Under the pieces are notes generated by a model. It was not told the origin of the DNA. It did not search any database and saw only the letters and a program-made list of their open reading frames with translations. Position numbers and translations under genes: made by a program. A DNA stretch of 64,000 nucleotides from DT-111 sp965263225 (lineage in GTDB: Bacteria; Bacteroidota; Bacteroidia; Chitinophagales; Saprospiraceae): positions 272,714 to 336,713 of the forward strand of contig CBDHHG010000033.1 in the NCBI GenBank assembly GCA_965263225.1. The letters run 5' to 3'. Numbering within the stretch: position 1 is the first letter of the stretch; each line of letters begins with the position of its first letter. Positions 44,395-54,100 of this stretch are shown piece by piece.

Positions 44395-44554
44395 GAAGTT
44401 GTTTAAGAATGTCTGCTGAGTCGAAATGGAGAATGTTTTTGGCTCAATAGAGGCTTTTTTTGAGCCGCATAGCAGCGCTACGTGGCGATAAAAAACCGAA
44501 GAGTGGGTCAAAAAGAGCTTCATCGCGGCCAGTGAGATATTTTTAAACAACTTC
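44395..44554. mobile_element. 160-bp fold-back element (second member)
   Basis: Terminal inverted repeat of 20 bp with 18 matches (GAAGTTGTTTAAGAATGTCT at 44395-44414, its partner at 44535-44554). The centre carries GGCTTTTTTT...AAAAAACC arms and the core GCATAGC-AGC-GCTACG-TGGC (44467-44486), nearly that of the element at 28610. No coding capacity. It sits between the YHYH and TetR genes. Confidence 0.6.
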
Positions 44555-44723
44555 TTCAGTTAGATTCCTGTTTCAGCAATTTCCTTCGGTCTTTATTTAT
44601 TTTTTTGGAAAAGTTTAGGTGGTTTCGGGCTGAAGGGAGGAGTAGCGGCCGGATCCTTGTCTCTTAGCATTATACTGCCGATTAGACGAATCATGAGGTA
44701 AGAACAATTATTTTTCACAGGTT

Positions 44724-44739
44724 TGGAATGTTCATTCCA
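44724..44739. promoter_or_regulatory. TetR operator, compressed copy
   Basis: TGGAATG-TT-CATTCCA (arms of seven, spacer two) is a shortened relative of the 20-bp palindrome at 45332. It overlaps the first ATG of the TetR frame (44728), which argues that the true start is the GTG at 44758. Confidence 0.65.
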
Positions 44740-44757
44740 AGCTCATACCTTTGCCCA

Positions 44758-45312
44758 GTGGATAAAAAACAGCAAATACAGGAAGCGGCGCTACAACTGC
44801 TAGTGGAGAAAGGCATACATGCGGCTCCTATGTCAGCCATTGCTACAGCTGCAAAGACTGGGATGGGAACCATTTACAACCACTTTGAAAATAAAGAGGC
44901 TTTGATTAATGCCATTTATGTGGACATCAAGCAGCAGGAAGCCATAATTCTGGAGACCTTATGCCACGATGAACCCGTCAAGACTCAATTTGAGTTGTAT
45001 TACAGGACAGCCATTGACTTTTTCGTTCAAAACCCACTTTACTTCCAGTTTATGGAGCAATTACAGGCCTCTCCCATTATTACAGAAGAGACCAGAGCCT
45101 TTGGCTACAAAGCCATCGAGCCAGTTATTCGTTTGCTGAAACAAGGGCAAACTGAGGGTATCATCAAAGACATAAGTATCCATGAGCTATTGCAGTTTCT
45201 AGGCGGAACAATCTTGTCCCATTTGAGATGGCATTTTAACCAACGTGGAACAGTATCTGTCAACGCCATTGATAATCAATTGCGATTGACCTGGGATGCA
45301 ATTAAAGCTTAA
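44758..45312 (+). CDS. TetR-family transcriptional repressor
   Basis: The protein opens with DKKQQIQEAALQLLVEKGIHAAPMSAIATAAKTGMGTIYNHFENKEALINAIYV, the complete TetR HTH. The ATG at 44728 is inside a palindromic operator-like site, so I prefer the GTG at 44758; 10 further residues would be added otherwise. The helical C-terminus (YYRTAIDFFVQNPLYFQFMEQLQ) is the ligand domain, and its inducer is unknown. It is followed, after 52 bp, by an SDR gene with another copy of the operator between them. The protein probably represses itself and the SDR gene. Confidence 0.9.
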   Translation: MDKKQQIQEAALQLLVEKGIHAAPMSAIATAAKTGMGTIYNHFENKEALINAIYVDIKQQEAIILETLCHDEPVKTQFELYYRTAIDFFVQNPLYFQFMEQLQASPIITEETRAFGYKAIEPVIRLLKQGQTEGIIKDISIHELLQFLGGTILSHLRWHFNQRGTVSVNAIDNQLRLTWDAIKA

Positions 45313-45331
45313 AAATTTTTTAAACCCATGT

Positions 45332-45351
45332 TGGAATGAACGTTCATTCCA
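45332..45351. promoter_or_regulatory. TetR operator between tetR and SDR genes
   Basis: TGGAATGAACGTTCATTCCA is a perfect 20-bp palindrome, the classical form of TetR-family operators. It begins 19 bp after the tetR stop and ends 13 bp before the SDR start. A related but compressed site lies at 44724-44739 before tetR. Confidence 0.75.
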
Positions 45352-45364
45352 CAAAAGAAATCAC

Positions 45365-46231
45365 ATGAAGAAAAATGTTTTGATTACCGGAACCTCCAGT
45401 GGGGTAGGCTATGAAAGTGCCTTGCTTTTTGCCAAAAATGGATATAAAGTCTATGCTTCGATGCGGAATCTCGCAAAAGGGGAGAAATTGAGGGAGCAGG
45501 CAGCTGCAGAAGATTTGGACATCCATCTGATCCAGCTTGATGTTACAGATTTGGACTCGATTCAGACTGCCGTTGACACCATTGTCACTACAGACGGAAA
45601 AATTGATATGCTCATTAATAATGCGGGTGCGGGTTTTGGCAAAACCACCGAGCAAGCAAGTATCCAGGAGATTAAATGGGTAACGGACGTCAATTACCTC
45701 GGCGTGGTCTATTGCTGTAGAGCAGTCATCCCACAGATGAGGAAGCAGCGCTCGGGGCACATTATCAATATTACCTCCGTAGGAGGACTCGTGGGACAAC
45801 CCTTCAATGAGCTGTACTGCGGAGCTAAATTTGCCGTTGAAGGATACACGGAAAGCTTAGCAGCCTATGTCAGCGACCCCTTCAATATCCAATTTAGTAT
45901 TGTAGAGCCAGGAGGGATAAGCACAGAATTCATGAAATCGGCTATTGCTAATACCGCTTCTGCCGAAGGGCAGTTAGCTTCAGGAGAGTATTTGCCGATT
46001 TTTCAACAGTACATTGCGGGTACACAAGTCCGGGCTGGAGAAGGAGCTGCACAGGTGTATCAAACCGGTGTAGAGGTTGCTGAAGTAATCTTGCGGGTGG
46101 CCCAGCAAGAGCAGCCTCCGCTACGGGTACGTACCTCCAAATGGGCAGAAGCGCTATGCCATTTAAAAACGGCAGCGGACCCAGACGGTACTAAATTGGT
46201 TAATCAAGTGAAGAGCAGTTTTCTCTCTTAA
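45365..46231 (+). CDS. Short-chain dehydrogenase/reductase
   Basis: The start is ATG 45365 (MKKNVLITGTSSGVGYESALLFAKNGY); a frame reaching further left would cross the operator. The 288-residue protein has the TGxxxGxG cofactor loop (near 8-15), NNAGAG, catalytic S in ITSVGG and the Y-x-x-x-K of YCGAKFAVEGYTESLA, with the cofactor motif and length of classical SDRs of the retinol/oxidoreductase type. Its substrate is unknown. Regulation by the preceding TetR is strongly suggested by the palindrome in the 52-bp gap. Confidence 0.9.
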   Translation: MKKNVLITGTSSGVGYESALLFAKNGYKVYASMRNLAKGEKLREQAAAEDLDIHLIQLDVTDLDSIQTAVDTIVTTDGKIDMLINNAGAGFGKTTEQASIQEIKWVTDVNYLGVVYCCRAVIPQMRKQRSGHIINITSVGGLVGQPFNELYCGAKFAVEGYTESLAAYVSDPFNIQFSIVEPGGISTEFMKSAIANTASAEGQLASGEYLPIFQQYIAGTQVRAGEGAAQVYQTGVEVAEVILRVAQQEQPPLRVRTSKWAEALCHLKTAADPDGTKLVNQVKSSFLS

Positions 46232-46238
46232 GACCAGG

Positions 46239-48002
46239 TCAGTTTAGGATCACCTTTTTTGTCACTATCTGATCGGCTGTACGCAGCTGTAGAAACAGTA
46301 ACTCATTTGATGAAAAGGGCCTTAGGTCCAGATTAAACTGCTGGTGCTGTAGTTCTTCTTTCTTAACGTGTTGGGTATGCAACAGGGTACCCAATACGTC
46401 AAATATCTTTAGCTCAAAATTTAGTGAAGGTGCACGCTCTATCTGAATTGTAACTCTATCCCGGGCAGGATTGGGAAAAAAGGTAACTGATAGTTCCCTT
46501 TCTTGAAGGGCGGATAGGGTAGTGGTGGTAATCAATGGTTTGGCTATAATACCTTCCATTGGTAATTCCCCTTCAATAATCGTGTAGTATTGATTGATAG
46601 CTGGTCCTGCCAGTTGCTGGGTCAAACCGGATGGCCAATAAAGGCTGAGTGTATCAATCGCAGTAGCGGCTCCTAGGCCTACATACAGGATACTGGTATT
46701 CTGTGCGGTCCACCCTTGTCCAGCTGTCAGTTCTCGATAATGAATATGGCCCAGATCATCCACCATCCGTAGCTTACTCCCAATGGCATCTCGGTTACTC
46801 TGAACCCCTTGCAATTTCACACCAATCCAGTTGCCAGAACTGTTCGCATTTTCAAACAATTGAAAGTGATCTTCCTGCCCGCGGTTAGCAACCGCCAAGT
46901 CCAATTGACCATCTTGCTGAAAATCTAGACAGACCGCCGCATAGCTTTGCGCATTGCTACTGATATCTTTTTGCAGTTCCACAGCAACGAAGGTATTATC
47001 CCCCTGGTTGCGATAGAGTACATTGGGATAAGGGGAAAATTCTGAATCATTTGCCACGTAAATATCAACCCAGCCATCTCGATCAAAGTCAATGAATGTG
47101 GTACCCCAGCCCATACCGTAGTCCTCAATGCCTGCACTGGCAGAGATATTGTCGAAAATCCCATCGCCATTATTCAGCAATAAGGTATTCTTAAACAAGT
47201 TGGTGATATAGATATCAGAATACCCATCCTGATTGATATCGCCTATATCTACCCCCATCCCTAAACCTTGTACGTTGGCATTGGCACTTTCCCCAACTTC
47301 CGTAAAATGCCCAGTCCCATCATTTTGATACAAAAAGCTAGGCTCCGCATGATCATGCGTTAGAAATAAGTCCTGATCGCCATCCTGATCGTAATCAAAG
47401 AATATAGACCCCATGGAGCTGCCCGTATCTGTGGCACCGGATTGCTGGGTATAGTTCTGAAAAGTAAGGTCTTGGCCATTCAGATACAGGATATTTTCAG
47501 CAGCTAGATTGGATATATAAATGTCGAGATAACCATCATTATCCACGTCGGCCATGTTCACAGAGCTTGGGTTTTCCCAGTTCTGGATGCCTGCCTGGCT
47601 AGTGATGTCCTGGAAAGTCCCATCCCCTTGATTGAGAAAAAGCTGGTCGTTACTGGCTAAGTTTGCCAGATAGAGATCTAGGTATCCATCATTATTTATA
47701 TCTCCCCAGACAGCACTTTTGCTCTTCGCTGCAATAGCAAGGCCTAGGTTTTCCGCTACATCAGTGAAAGTACCATCTCCATTATTCCGAAATAGTTTAT
47801 TCTGACCTATATCGGCAGTAACATATAGATCGTCAAATCCATCATTGTTGTAATCTCCCACTGCTATACCCTGTACCCCTCCGAAATCAAAAAGATCTTC
47901 TCCTACAGATACATCTAGAAAGGTACCTTCCTGAGCGAATAGACTTGTTGCAGGAAACAGCAGTAGAATAAAGGTTTGTAAAGCGGTGCAAATATTGGTC
48001 AT
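46239..48002 (-). CDS. FG-GAP/VCBS and ASPIC-UnbV secreted protein with T9SS signal
   Basis: The start at ATG 48002 (MTNICTALQTFILLLFPATSLFA|Q) puts the signal peptide first; a further ATG 10 codons upstream is possible. The mature protein of about 565 residues has at least seven calcium-type repeats (DYNNDGFDDLYV, DINNDGYLDLYLAN, DVDNDGYLDIYISN, DFDRDGWVDIYVAN and others) forming an integrin-like propeller. An ASPIC_UnbV module follows (GNWIGVKLQGVQSNRDAIGSKLRM...GLGAATAIDTLSLYWPSG), and a T9SS type A sorting domain ends it (FFPNPARDRVTIQIE). It is the last gene of the leftward SusCD cluster and its homologue flanks the other side, suggesting surface glycan binding. Confidence 0.85.
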   Translation of the reverse strand: MTNICTALQTFILLLFPATSLFAQEGTFLDVSVGEDLFDFGGVQGIAVGDYNNDGFDDLYVTADIGQNKLFRNNGDGTFTDVAENLGLAIAAKSKSAVWGDINNDGYLDLYLANLASNDQLFLNQGDGTFQDITSQAGIQNWENPSSVNMADVDNDGYLDIYISNLAAENILYLNGQDLTFQNYTQQSGATDTGSSMGSIFFDYDQDGDQDLFLTHDHAEPSFLYQNDGTGHFTEVGESANANVQGLGMGVDIGDINQDGYSDIYITNLFKNTLLLNNGDGIFDNISASAGIEDYGMGWGTTFIDFDRDGWVDIYVANDSEFSPYPNVLYRNQGDNTFVAVELQKDISSNAQSYAAVCLDFQQDGQLDLAVANRGQEDHFQLFENANSSGNWIGVKLQGVQSNRDAIGSKLRMVDDLGHIHYRELTAGQGWTAQNTSILYVGLGAATAIDTLSLYWPSGLTQQLAGPAINQYYTIIEGELPMEGIIAKPLITTTTLSALQERELSVTFFPNPARDRVTIQIERAPSLNFELKIFDVLGTLLHTQHVKKEELQHQQFNLDLRPFSSNELLFLQLRTADQIVTKKVILN

Positions 48003-48101
48003 AGCAATATAAAACGAGACTTCTAAAGCCATTCGCCTCAGAAGTCTCGCCCGATTTATGTTCCCTGTTAAGGAACGATTTCACAAAACTGGAATCTATG
48101 T

Positions 48102-49559
48102 TTAATCCAAATAGTACAGTTTGAGATCATCGACGTACACTTGGAAGGCTTCGGCAGCACCTGGCAATTGCCACCAAACTTTGCGGTTCATGGCTCCGGC
48201 GTCATTAGCTACAAAGTCAAAGGAATACTGCTGCCATTCAGTAGTCAGGGATACATCCTGAGGGTCATCGGCAGCAGCCCAACCATTCTCGATCACTCTA
48301 ATATCGAAAATAGCGCCTGCCATAGTAGATTTGGCCCAAAAGGTTACTCGATAGTTACCCCCTGGAATTACGTCCGCAGGAGCTTTGTTGTCCAAAATCC
48401 ACTGATCACCAGAACCATCATAAGAAATCTTTAAGGCACGAGCCCCCACTTTCACATCCTCCTCCGTTGTTTCATAGAATTCGTTATTATTCACCCCCTG
48501 TGTAGGATTCCAAGTTCCCCAAGTCGGAGGAAACGCGCCAGCGGCACCTTCCTCGAACCCAACATTACCACTCCAGAGGTTTACTACGGAGTTGGTTACG
48601 TTAAAGTCAATGATGGGTGCGGCTAAGGAACCAGAACTAGCAAAAAGGCTACCGCCTCCGTAGTTGAGTACGATGGAAGAATTATCCTCAATAATTGGAT
48701 TTGCCAGAGTCAGCACTAGTACTTTATCATCATTGGCATCAATGCTAATGGATGAAATTGGGCTATCATTCCCATCTACGGACAAGGAGAAATTGCCCAG
48801 TTCATCATCAGGAATGGTACTGAACCCCTCGGGATAGGCTAGATTTAGTTGTGACCCAAACTTCGTGAGCGTAACCGTAGCTGGCGAAATGACATTTACG
48901 TCTACCACATTGATAAAACCCACTTTTTCTACCGTACCCACATTTTCAGGTGCATAGCGAGTGGCTACCAGGGAAACCCTAAAGGTACCAGTGGTCGGGT
49001 AATTCACCACTGGATTCTCCGCCGTACTGCTAGCAGGTGATCCTCCTTCAAAGGTCCATTGGTAAACTGGTGCTTCCTTCTCCCGCGTATCGTCATTGAT
49101 CGCAAAAACGTTAGCCTGATTATCCAGGCCAGTAGTAAGGTTGGTGAATTCCACCTGTCCCCCTACCACCACGGTTCGTAGATTGGCATCAAAGTCAACA
49201 GCTACCTGGGGTTCAACATCTACATAAAACAAGCGATCTTTCGTTTCTCCATCTGTAAAGGTAACTTCGAGTGTTGTCCCGTATCGACCAGCGGTAGGAT
49301 AGTTAACGTCTAGCTGAGCCTGATCAGAAGTCGCGATATTACCCCCTTCAAAGGTCCAGATTCGGCTACTTACATTGAGCGACGAATCAAAATAGGTAAT
49401 GCTTTCTCCTTCTGTAATCAAGGAAGTATTAGCCGTAACTTTGAACTCTACCTCTCGGATGCCTTCGCGAATATCGAATTCTTCGCAGCCCGATAGGAAG
49501 AGTACAATAGCTCCAAATAACAGGAAGCCACTGTAATATCTCAAGTTATATATCTTCAT
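48102..49559 (-). CDS. PKD-domain surface lipoprotein of the SusCD operon
   Basis: This 485-residue protein has a lipoprotein signal (LLFGAIVLFLSGC|EE). Two PKD-like beta domains occupy about 35-115 and 125-220 (SRIWTFEGGNIATS..., YQWTFEGGSPASSTAENPVVNYPTTGTFRVSLVA), the second with a full WxFxGGxP core. A third beta domain follows, and a C-terminal carbohydrate-binding-module-like jelly roll (VRVTFWAKSTMAGAIFDIRVIENGWA-type pattern, about 345-485). It is directly downstream of SusD, the place of the SusE/SusF-type surface glycan-binding lipoproteins, which differ in sequence. It probably binds the glycan at the cell surface. Confidence 0.8.
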   Translation of the reverse strand: MKIYNLRYYSGFLLFGAIVLFLSGCEEFDIREGIREVEFKVTANTSLITEGESITYFDSSLNVSSRIWTFEGGNIATSDQAQLDVNYPTAGRYGTTLEVTFTDGETKDRLFYVDVEPQVAVDFDANLRTVVVGGQVEFTNLTTGLDNQANVFAINDDTREKEAPVYQWTFEGGSPASSTAENPVVNYPTTGTFRVSLVATRYAPENVGTVEKVGFINVVDVNVISPATVTLTKFGSQLNLAYPEGFSTIPDDELGNFSLSVDGNDSPISSISIDANDDKVLVLTLANPIIEDNSSIVLNYGGGSLFASSGSLAAPIIDFNVTNSVVNLWSGNVGFEEGAAGAFPPTWGTWNPTQGVNNNEFYETTEEDVKVGARALKISYDGSGDQWILDNKAPADVIPGGNYRVTFWAKSTMAGAIFDIRVIENGWAAADDPQDVSLTTEWQQYSFDFVANDAGAMNRKVWWQLPGAAEAFQVYVDDLKLYYLD

Positions 49560-49591
49560 TTTAGTTGTTTTTAGATTTGAAAGACTCTTGC

Positions 49592-51112
49592 TTAGTAGCC
49601 TGGATTTTGTTTCAAACTGCTATTCAGAACCAATTCTGTTTCAGGAATAGGCCATCTAATTTCATGGTCTTCGTAGTTAGGGCCAGGATTTCCAGCCGTG
49701 CTCCAGCCGCCTTGATCTATCGCCAAAACCCGCTCCTTGTATTTTCCGAAGCGAACAAGGTCAAATCTTCTCCACCCTTCTAAACAAAGTTCCTTCCGAC
49801 GTTCACTCAATAAGGCATCCACCATCTCTTCGGTAGTGCCCAGCATCAAGTCTGGTACAGCCTCCGCCGTTCCGCGAGCTCTAGCTCTAATTCTGTTTAC
49901 CGTTTGATCGATGACTTCCTGAGTCAATTGCCCCTGCCCCAACTTAGCTTCTGCGTATAGCAGTAGTACATCAGCATAGCGGATGTAGGGATTATCAAAT
50001 GGAGTATCATTCGCATAATTGTTCGGCTTCTCCGCATGATGTTTCCAACCTCTCCAACTTACCGGGTTGTTACCATCAACAAAGACATCATCATTCTGAT
50101 TGTGTTTAGCCACATTCTGCTTCAGGCGCACATCATCGCGGTCGTAAGTAGATTCAAACTCTTGATTGATGTAGCAAGTACCCCAGCCTCCACCATTGTT
50201 TACACTCCCGTTGGGACCGTAGAAAGTACTTAATAGCCCACCTTCCCCAAGGCCAGGACCATCCATACCAATAGAGAAGACCATCTCGCGGCTTTGCTCA
50301 TTATCCAGATCAAAAACATTGGAATATACAGGCAGCAAGTCATACACACCACTATTCATTACCGCTTCCAGCTTTTCAGCTGCCAGGGCGTATTTATCGG
50401 ACTGATTAAGTGGAAAACCTGTCATCTGTAAATACACCTTAGCCAGTAAGGCCTGAGCAGCTCCCTTGGTGGCTCGACCGCCGCCCTGTTCCGCTACTAG
50501 GTTAGCCTCCGCAAACAATAGGTCTTCTACGATGAAATTGTACACTTCCTCCGGAGAAGACTGGGGAACATCTAGATTGTCCAGACTTACCACCTCATTA
50601 ACAATTAGGGGTACATTCTCCCAGGCAGCTACTAGATCGAAGTACAACGTAGCTCTTAGGAAACGGGCCTCACCAATCATTCGGTTCTTGTCTTCTTCTG
50701 CAATCTGATCAGCCGTCATAACACCAATTCGATCAATCACACTATTGGTCACATTTACAGCACGATATAATGATCTCCAAAGGCGACCAACGGTAACATT
50801 ACCGGCTGTCACCTGTTGCAGAAACATACGCTTACGGTCACCAGCCCATCCAGGCACTACTACCTCATCAGTAGCGATGGTACCCCAGTGAATACCCATT
50901 CCATCACGACCATTCCCACCCGCGGAAACTACGTGCTGTATTGCATCATAAGCACCTGTCAGGAAGATCTCCGCAGAGCGAGTATCCTCCAAGAAGGTAT
51001 CAGGGTTTACAAAAGTTGTCGGTTTTTCGGTTAGGAAGTCATCGCTACAAGCTGCCAAGAACAACAGCATCACAGCAGAAAGAAGAAAGATGTTGAATAT
51101 TTTATTTTTCAT
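49592..51112 (-). CDS. susD: SusD/RagB nutrient-binding outer membrane lipoprotein
   Basis: The start at ATG 51112 yields a correct lipoprotein signal (KIFNIFLLSAVMLLFLAAC|SDDFL). A longer frame to 51160 lacks one. The 506-residue protein has the SusD N-terminal domain (DDFLTEKPTTFVNPDTFLEDTRSAEIFLTGAYDAIQ), TPR helices (GEARFLRATLYFDLVAAWENVPLI) and the C-terminal SusD/RagB domain (RYADVLLLYAEAKLGQGQ, RRKELCLEGWRRFDLVRFGKY). It works with the SusC protein encoded just upstream (34-bp gap) as the lid of a pedal-bin transporter, binding oligosaccharide for import. Confidence 0.93.
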   Translation of the reverse strand: MKNKIFNIFLLSAVMLLFLAACSDDFLTEKPTTFVNPDTFLEDTRSAEIFLTGAYDAIQHVVSAGGNGRDGMGIHWGTIATDEVVVPGWAGDRKRMFLQQVTAGNVTVGRLWRSLYRAVNVTNSVIDRIGVMTADQIAEEDKNRMIGEARFLRATLYFDLVAAWENVPLIVNEVVSLDNLDVPQSSPEEVYNFIVEDLLFAEANLVAEQGGGRATKGAAQALLAKVYLQMTGFPLNQSDKYALAAEKLEAVMNSGVYDLLPVYSNVFDLDNEQSREMVFSIGMDGPGLGEGGLLSTFYGPNGSVNNGGGWGTCYINQEFESTYDRDDVRLKQNVAKHNQNDDVFVDGNNPVSWRGWKHHAEKPNNYANDTPFDNPYIRYADVLLLYAEAKLGQGQLTQEVIDQTVNRIRARARGTAEAVPDLMLGTTEEMVDALLSERRKELCLEGWRRFDLVRFGKYKERVLAIDQGGWSTAGNPGPNYEDHEIRWPIPETELVLNSSLKQNPGY

Positions 51113-51146
51113 CTTGTCGTGTCTTTTAATCTTTAATGAAAGAGAA

Positions 51147-54100
51147 TTATAGTCCCACATTCAAGCCAAATCGGAAGGTGCGTTGTCTTGGATAGGAGTC
51201 AACATCCAAGCCAGGCGTAAGCTGGTTGAAGCCTACACTTACCTCAGGATCATAGCCTGTATAATTCGTCCAAACATAAAGGTTGTCAGCGGAGGCATAG
51301 ACTCTCAAGGAGCGGAAGCCAATACGCGCTAAGGCTGTTCTGGGTAAGTTGTATCCCAGGGTGATGTTACTCAGGCGAACGAAAGAACCATCTTCAAGGA
51401 AGGTGTCGTAAGCGCTGCTGGTAAATCCACCATCTCCATCTCCCCAAATACCGGGGATATTGGTATTAGGGTTCTCTGGTGTCCAGCGGTCACGAACCTG
51501 GCGGTACTTGTTGAAAAAGGGAATGGCTTGCGCATTTCCTTTGTTTAAGTTCTTGTTGTAAATGTCATTACCATAAGACCAAGAAACTAGTACGGAAAGA
51601 TCGATATTCTTATAGCTGAAGTTATTCGTAAGACCACCGAAGTGCTTAGGTAGGGTATTACCAATAATGGTTCGATCGTCATCATTTACAATGCCGTCTC
51701 CGTTGGTATCTACGAACTTTGGCATGCCAGGACGGAACTGAGTAGAACCACCCGTAGTTACTACCCCATCTTTCAACGTGTAGAAGATATCGTAGTAAGG
51801 AATTCCCATTTCCTTGGCATCTGCGCGCATTTTTGCTGCTGCATCAGCATCCGACATTCCGTCAAATTCAACGAAGTCCTGGAAACTATATACACCTGCT
51901 ACGCGATGGCCGAATACAGAACCCAAAGATTCACCTACACGTACCACGTAGTCATTGTTGATCTGGTTATCACCGATTGCACGTACAAAGAATTCATCTG
52001 CATCACCTAGGTCTAGTACTGTGTTTTGATTGAAACTGATGTTAAAGTTGGTGCTCCACCTAAAGTTTTTGGAGGTGATGTTTGTGGAAGTAAAAGCTAT
52101 TTCCAAACCTTCATTTCTTACCTTTCCTAGATTTTGGAAGGAGAAATCGTATCCGGAGTTACCAGGAAGCGGTACTTCGAGTAATAGGTCTCTGGTATCT
52201 TTGTTGTAGTAATCTACATTCAAATTAAATCGGTAGTCAAAGAAAGATAGAGATAAGCCTACATCAGCTTGTGAGGTGGTTTCCCAGGTTAAACCAGGAT
52301 TAGCCAAGCGGTTGGTTGAGATACCAGCAGTCAAGACATCGCCAGCAAAGATATAACTGGAAAATCCTGCTGCGGGTAGTGAACGGAAAGAACCGATCTG
52401 AGTATTACCCGTCTCACCGTAGCTCACCTTGATCTTGGCGTCGCTAATGACTTTACTATCTCTCAAGATCGCCTCATCTCCCAACCGCCACGCTAAGGCT
52501 GCCGATGGGAAGAATCCCCACTTCGCACCTTCCGCAAAGCGAGAAGAGCCGTCGTAGCGACCACTTAGGGTCAAGATGTACTTGTCATTAAAAGTATAAT
52601 TCACACGACCCAGGAAAGATTGCAGGGCATTGTCAGAACGAGTCGATTCCGAAGCCAGGGTCTCTGTTGCCGTCGCCAGGTTATCCAAGTTCACACCGGG
52701 TAGATTGAAGCCAGTGGATCGGGTCAGTAAGGTCTCCCAAAAACTCTCCTGTTGCTCATATACGGCAACTGCATTGATCTTATGCCTCTTGAAATTTTGA
52801 TTGTAAGATAAGCTTTGCTCATAAGTCAAACCACCTGAATTGTTGGCTCTGGTAAACGCACGTCCGTTAGCCGTTTGTCCCCAACCAAAACGCTCGGAAA
52901 AATAGGCCTGACCTTTACTGCTGTAGAAGTTGGCTCGAATGGCAGATTTGAAGGTCAAGCTTTTAGCCAGTCGGTAAGACACGAAGACATTACCAAAGGA
53001 TTGAACTTCCTTGGTTTGGTTCGTATTCCCGTTCAAGGAAAGGTTTGGGTTGTTAATATCACCACTTCTTAAAGAAATCAAGCGGCCATTCTCATCATAT
53101 TCTGCATCATTGTATCTAGTCAAACCTTGCACCGGGCTAAATAATATCGCGCTGGTAATAATACCGTTACGGCCATTGGCATTTTCAGAGGCAGCCGAAA
53201 CAACTCCATTCCGAGTATTTGCCCCTAAACTGATGTTTATCCCTGCTTTCAAACGATCATTGATATCCTGATCAAAGTTCAGGTTTGCACTTACCCGTTC
53301 AAAATCTGAAGATTGTATGATCCCTTCTTGCTTAAGGTAACGAACCGCACCCGCCAAGCGAGATCTATCCGTTCCACCACGTAATGATAGTCGGTAGTTG
53401 GAAGCAGAAGAGGTACGCATAATTTCATCCTGCCAATTGGTCACGATTACTCTTGGATCATTGAGATCGATATCATTACCGAATTGATCCCGGTAAGAAC
53501 CTACAAATTGACCGGTAGGATCATTGGGATTCCAGGGCGCAAACTCATTGAACCAATCCACGTACTCCTGTCCCGTCAACAATTCAATTGGACGAGCTAC
53601 ATTTCCGAAGCTTTGGAAAGTTTCAAAGTCCAGCTCCGTTTTCCCTCTACGTCCCTTCTTGGTAGTGATTAGAATCACACCATTGGCCCCTCTAGATCCA
53701 TAAATAGCAGTAGCAGAAGCATCTTTTAGCACCTCCACAGATTCAATACTACTTGGATCCAAGCCTGCTAGCGGGCTAGTCGAACTGTTTCCAATCCCAA
53801 GCCCAGTGCCAATGGCGCTTCCTTCTATGGCGAAACCATCTATCACGTACAGCGGATCATTACTTGCATTGATCGAGGTACCACCCCGAATTCTAATCTT
53901 CACACTTTCGCCAGGCCCTCCCTGCGTAGTCACTACCTGCACCCCAGCAGCTCTTGCGGCCAAACCAGACTCGAAAGAAATTGGCTTGAGCTGATCCAAT
54001 TCTTCTGATTTTACAGAGGATACGGCACCCGTCAGATCTCGTTTACTGACTTCTCCGTAACCAATTACCACTACTTCATTTAAGGTAGAAGCACTTTGTA

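Noticed and set aside
45344..45799. 151-codon minus-strand frame opposite the SDR gene
   Set aside because: It is a mirror of a clearly recognised SDR coding region.
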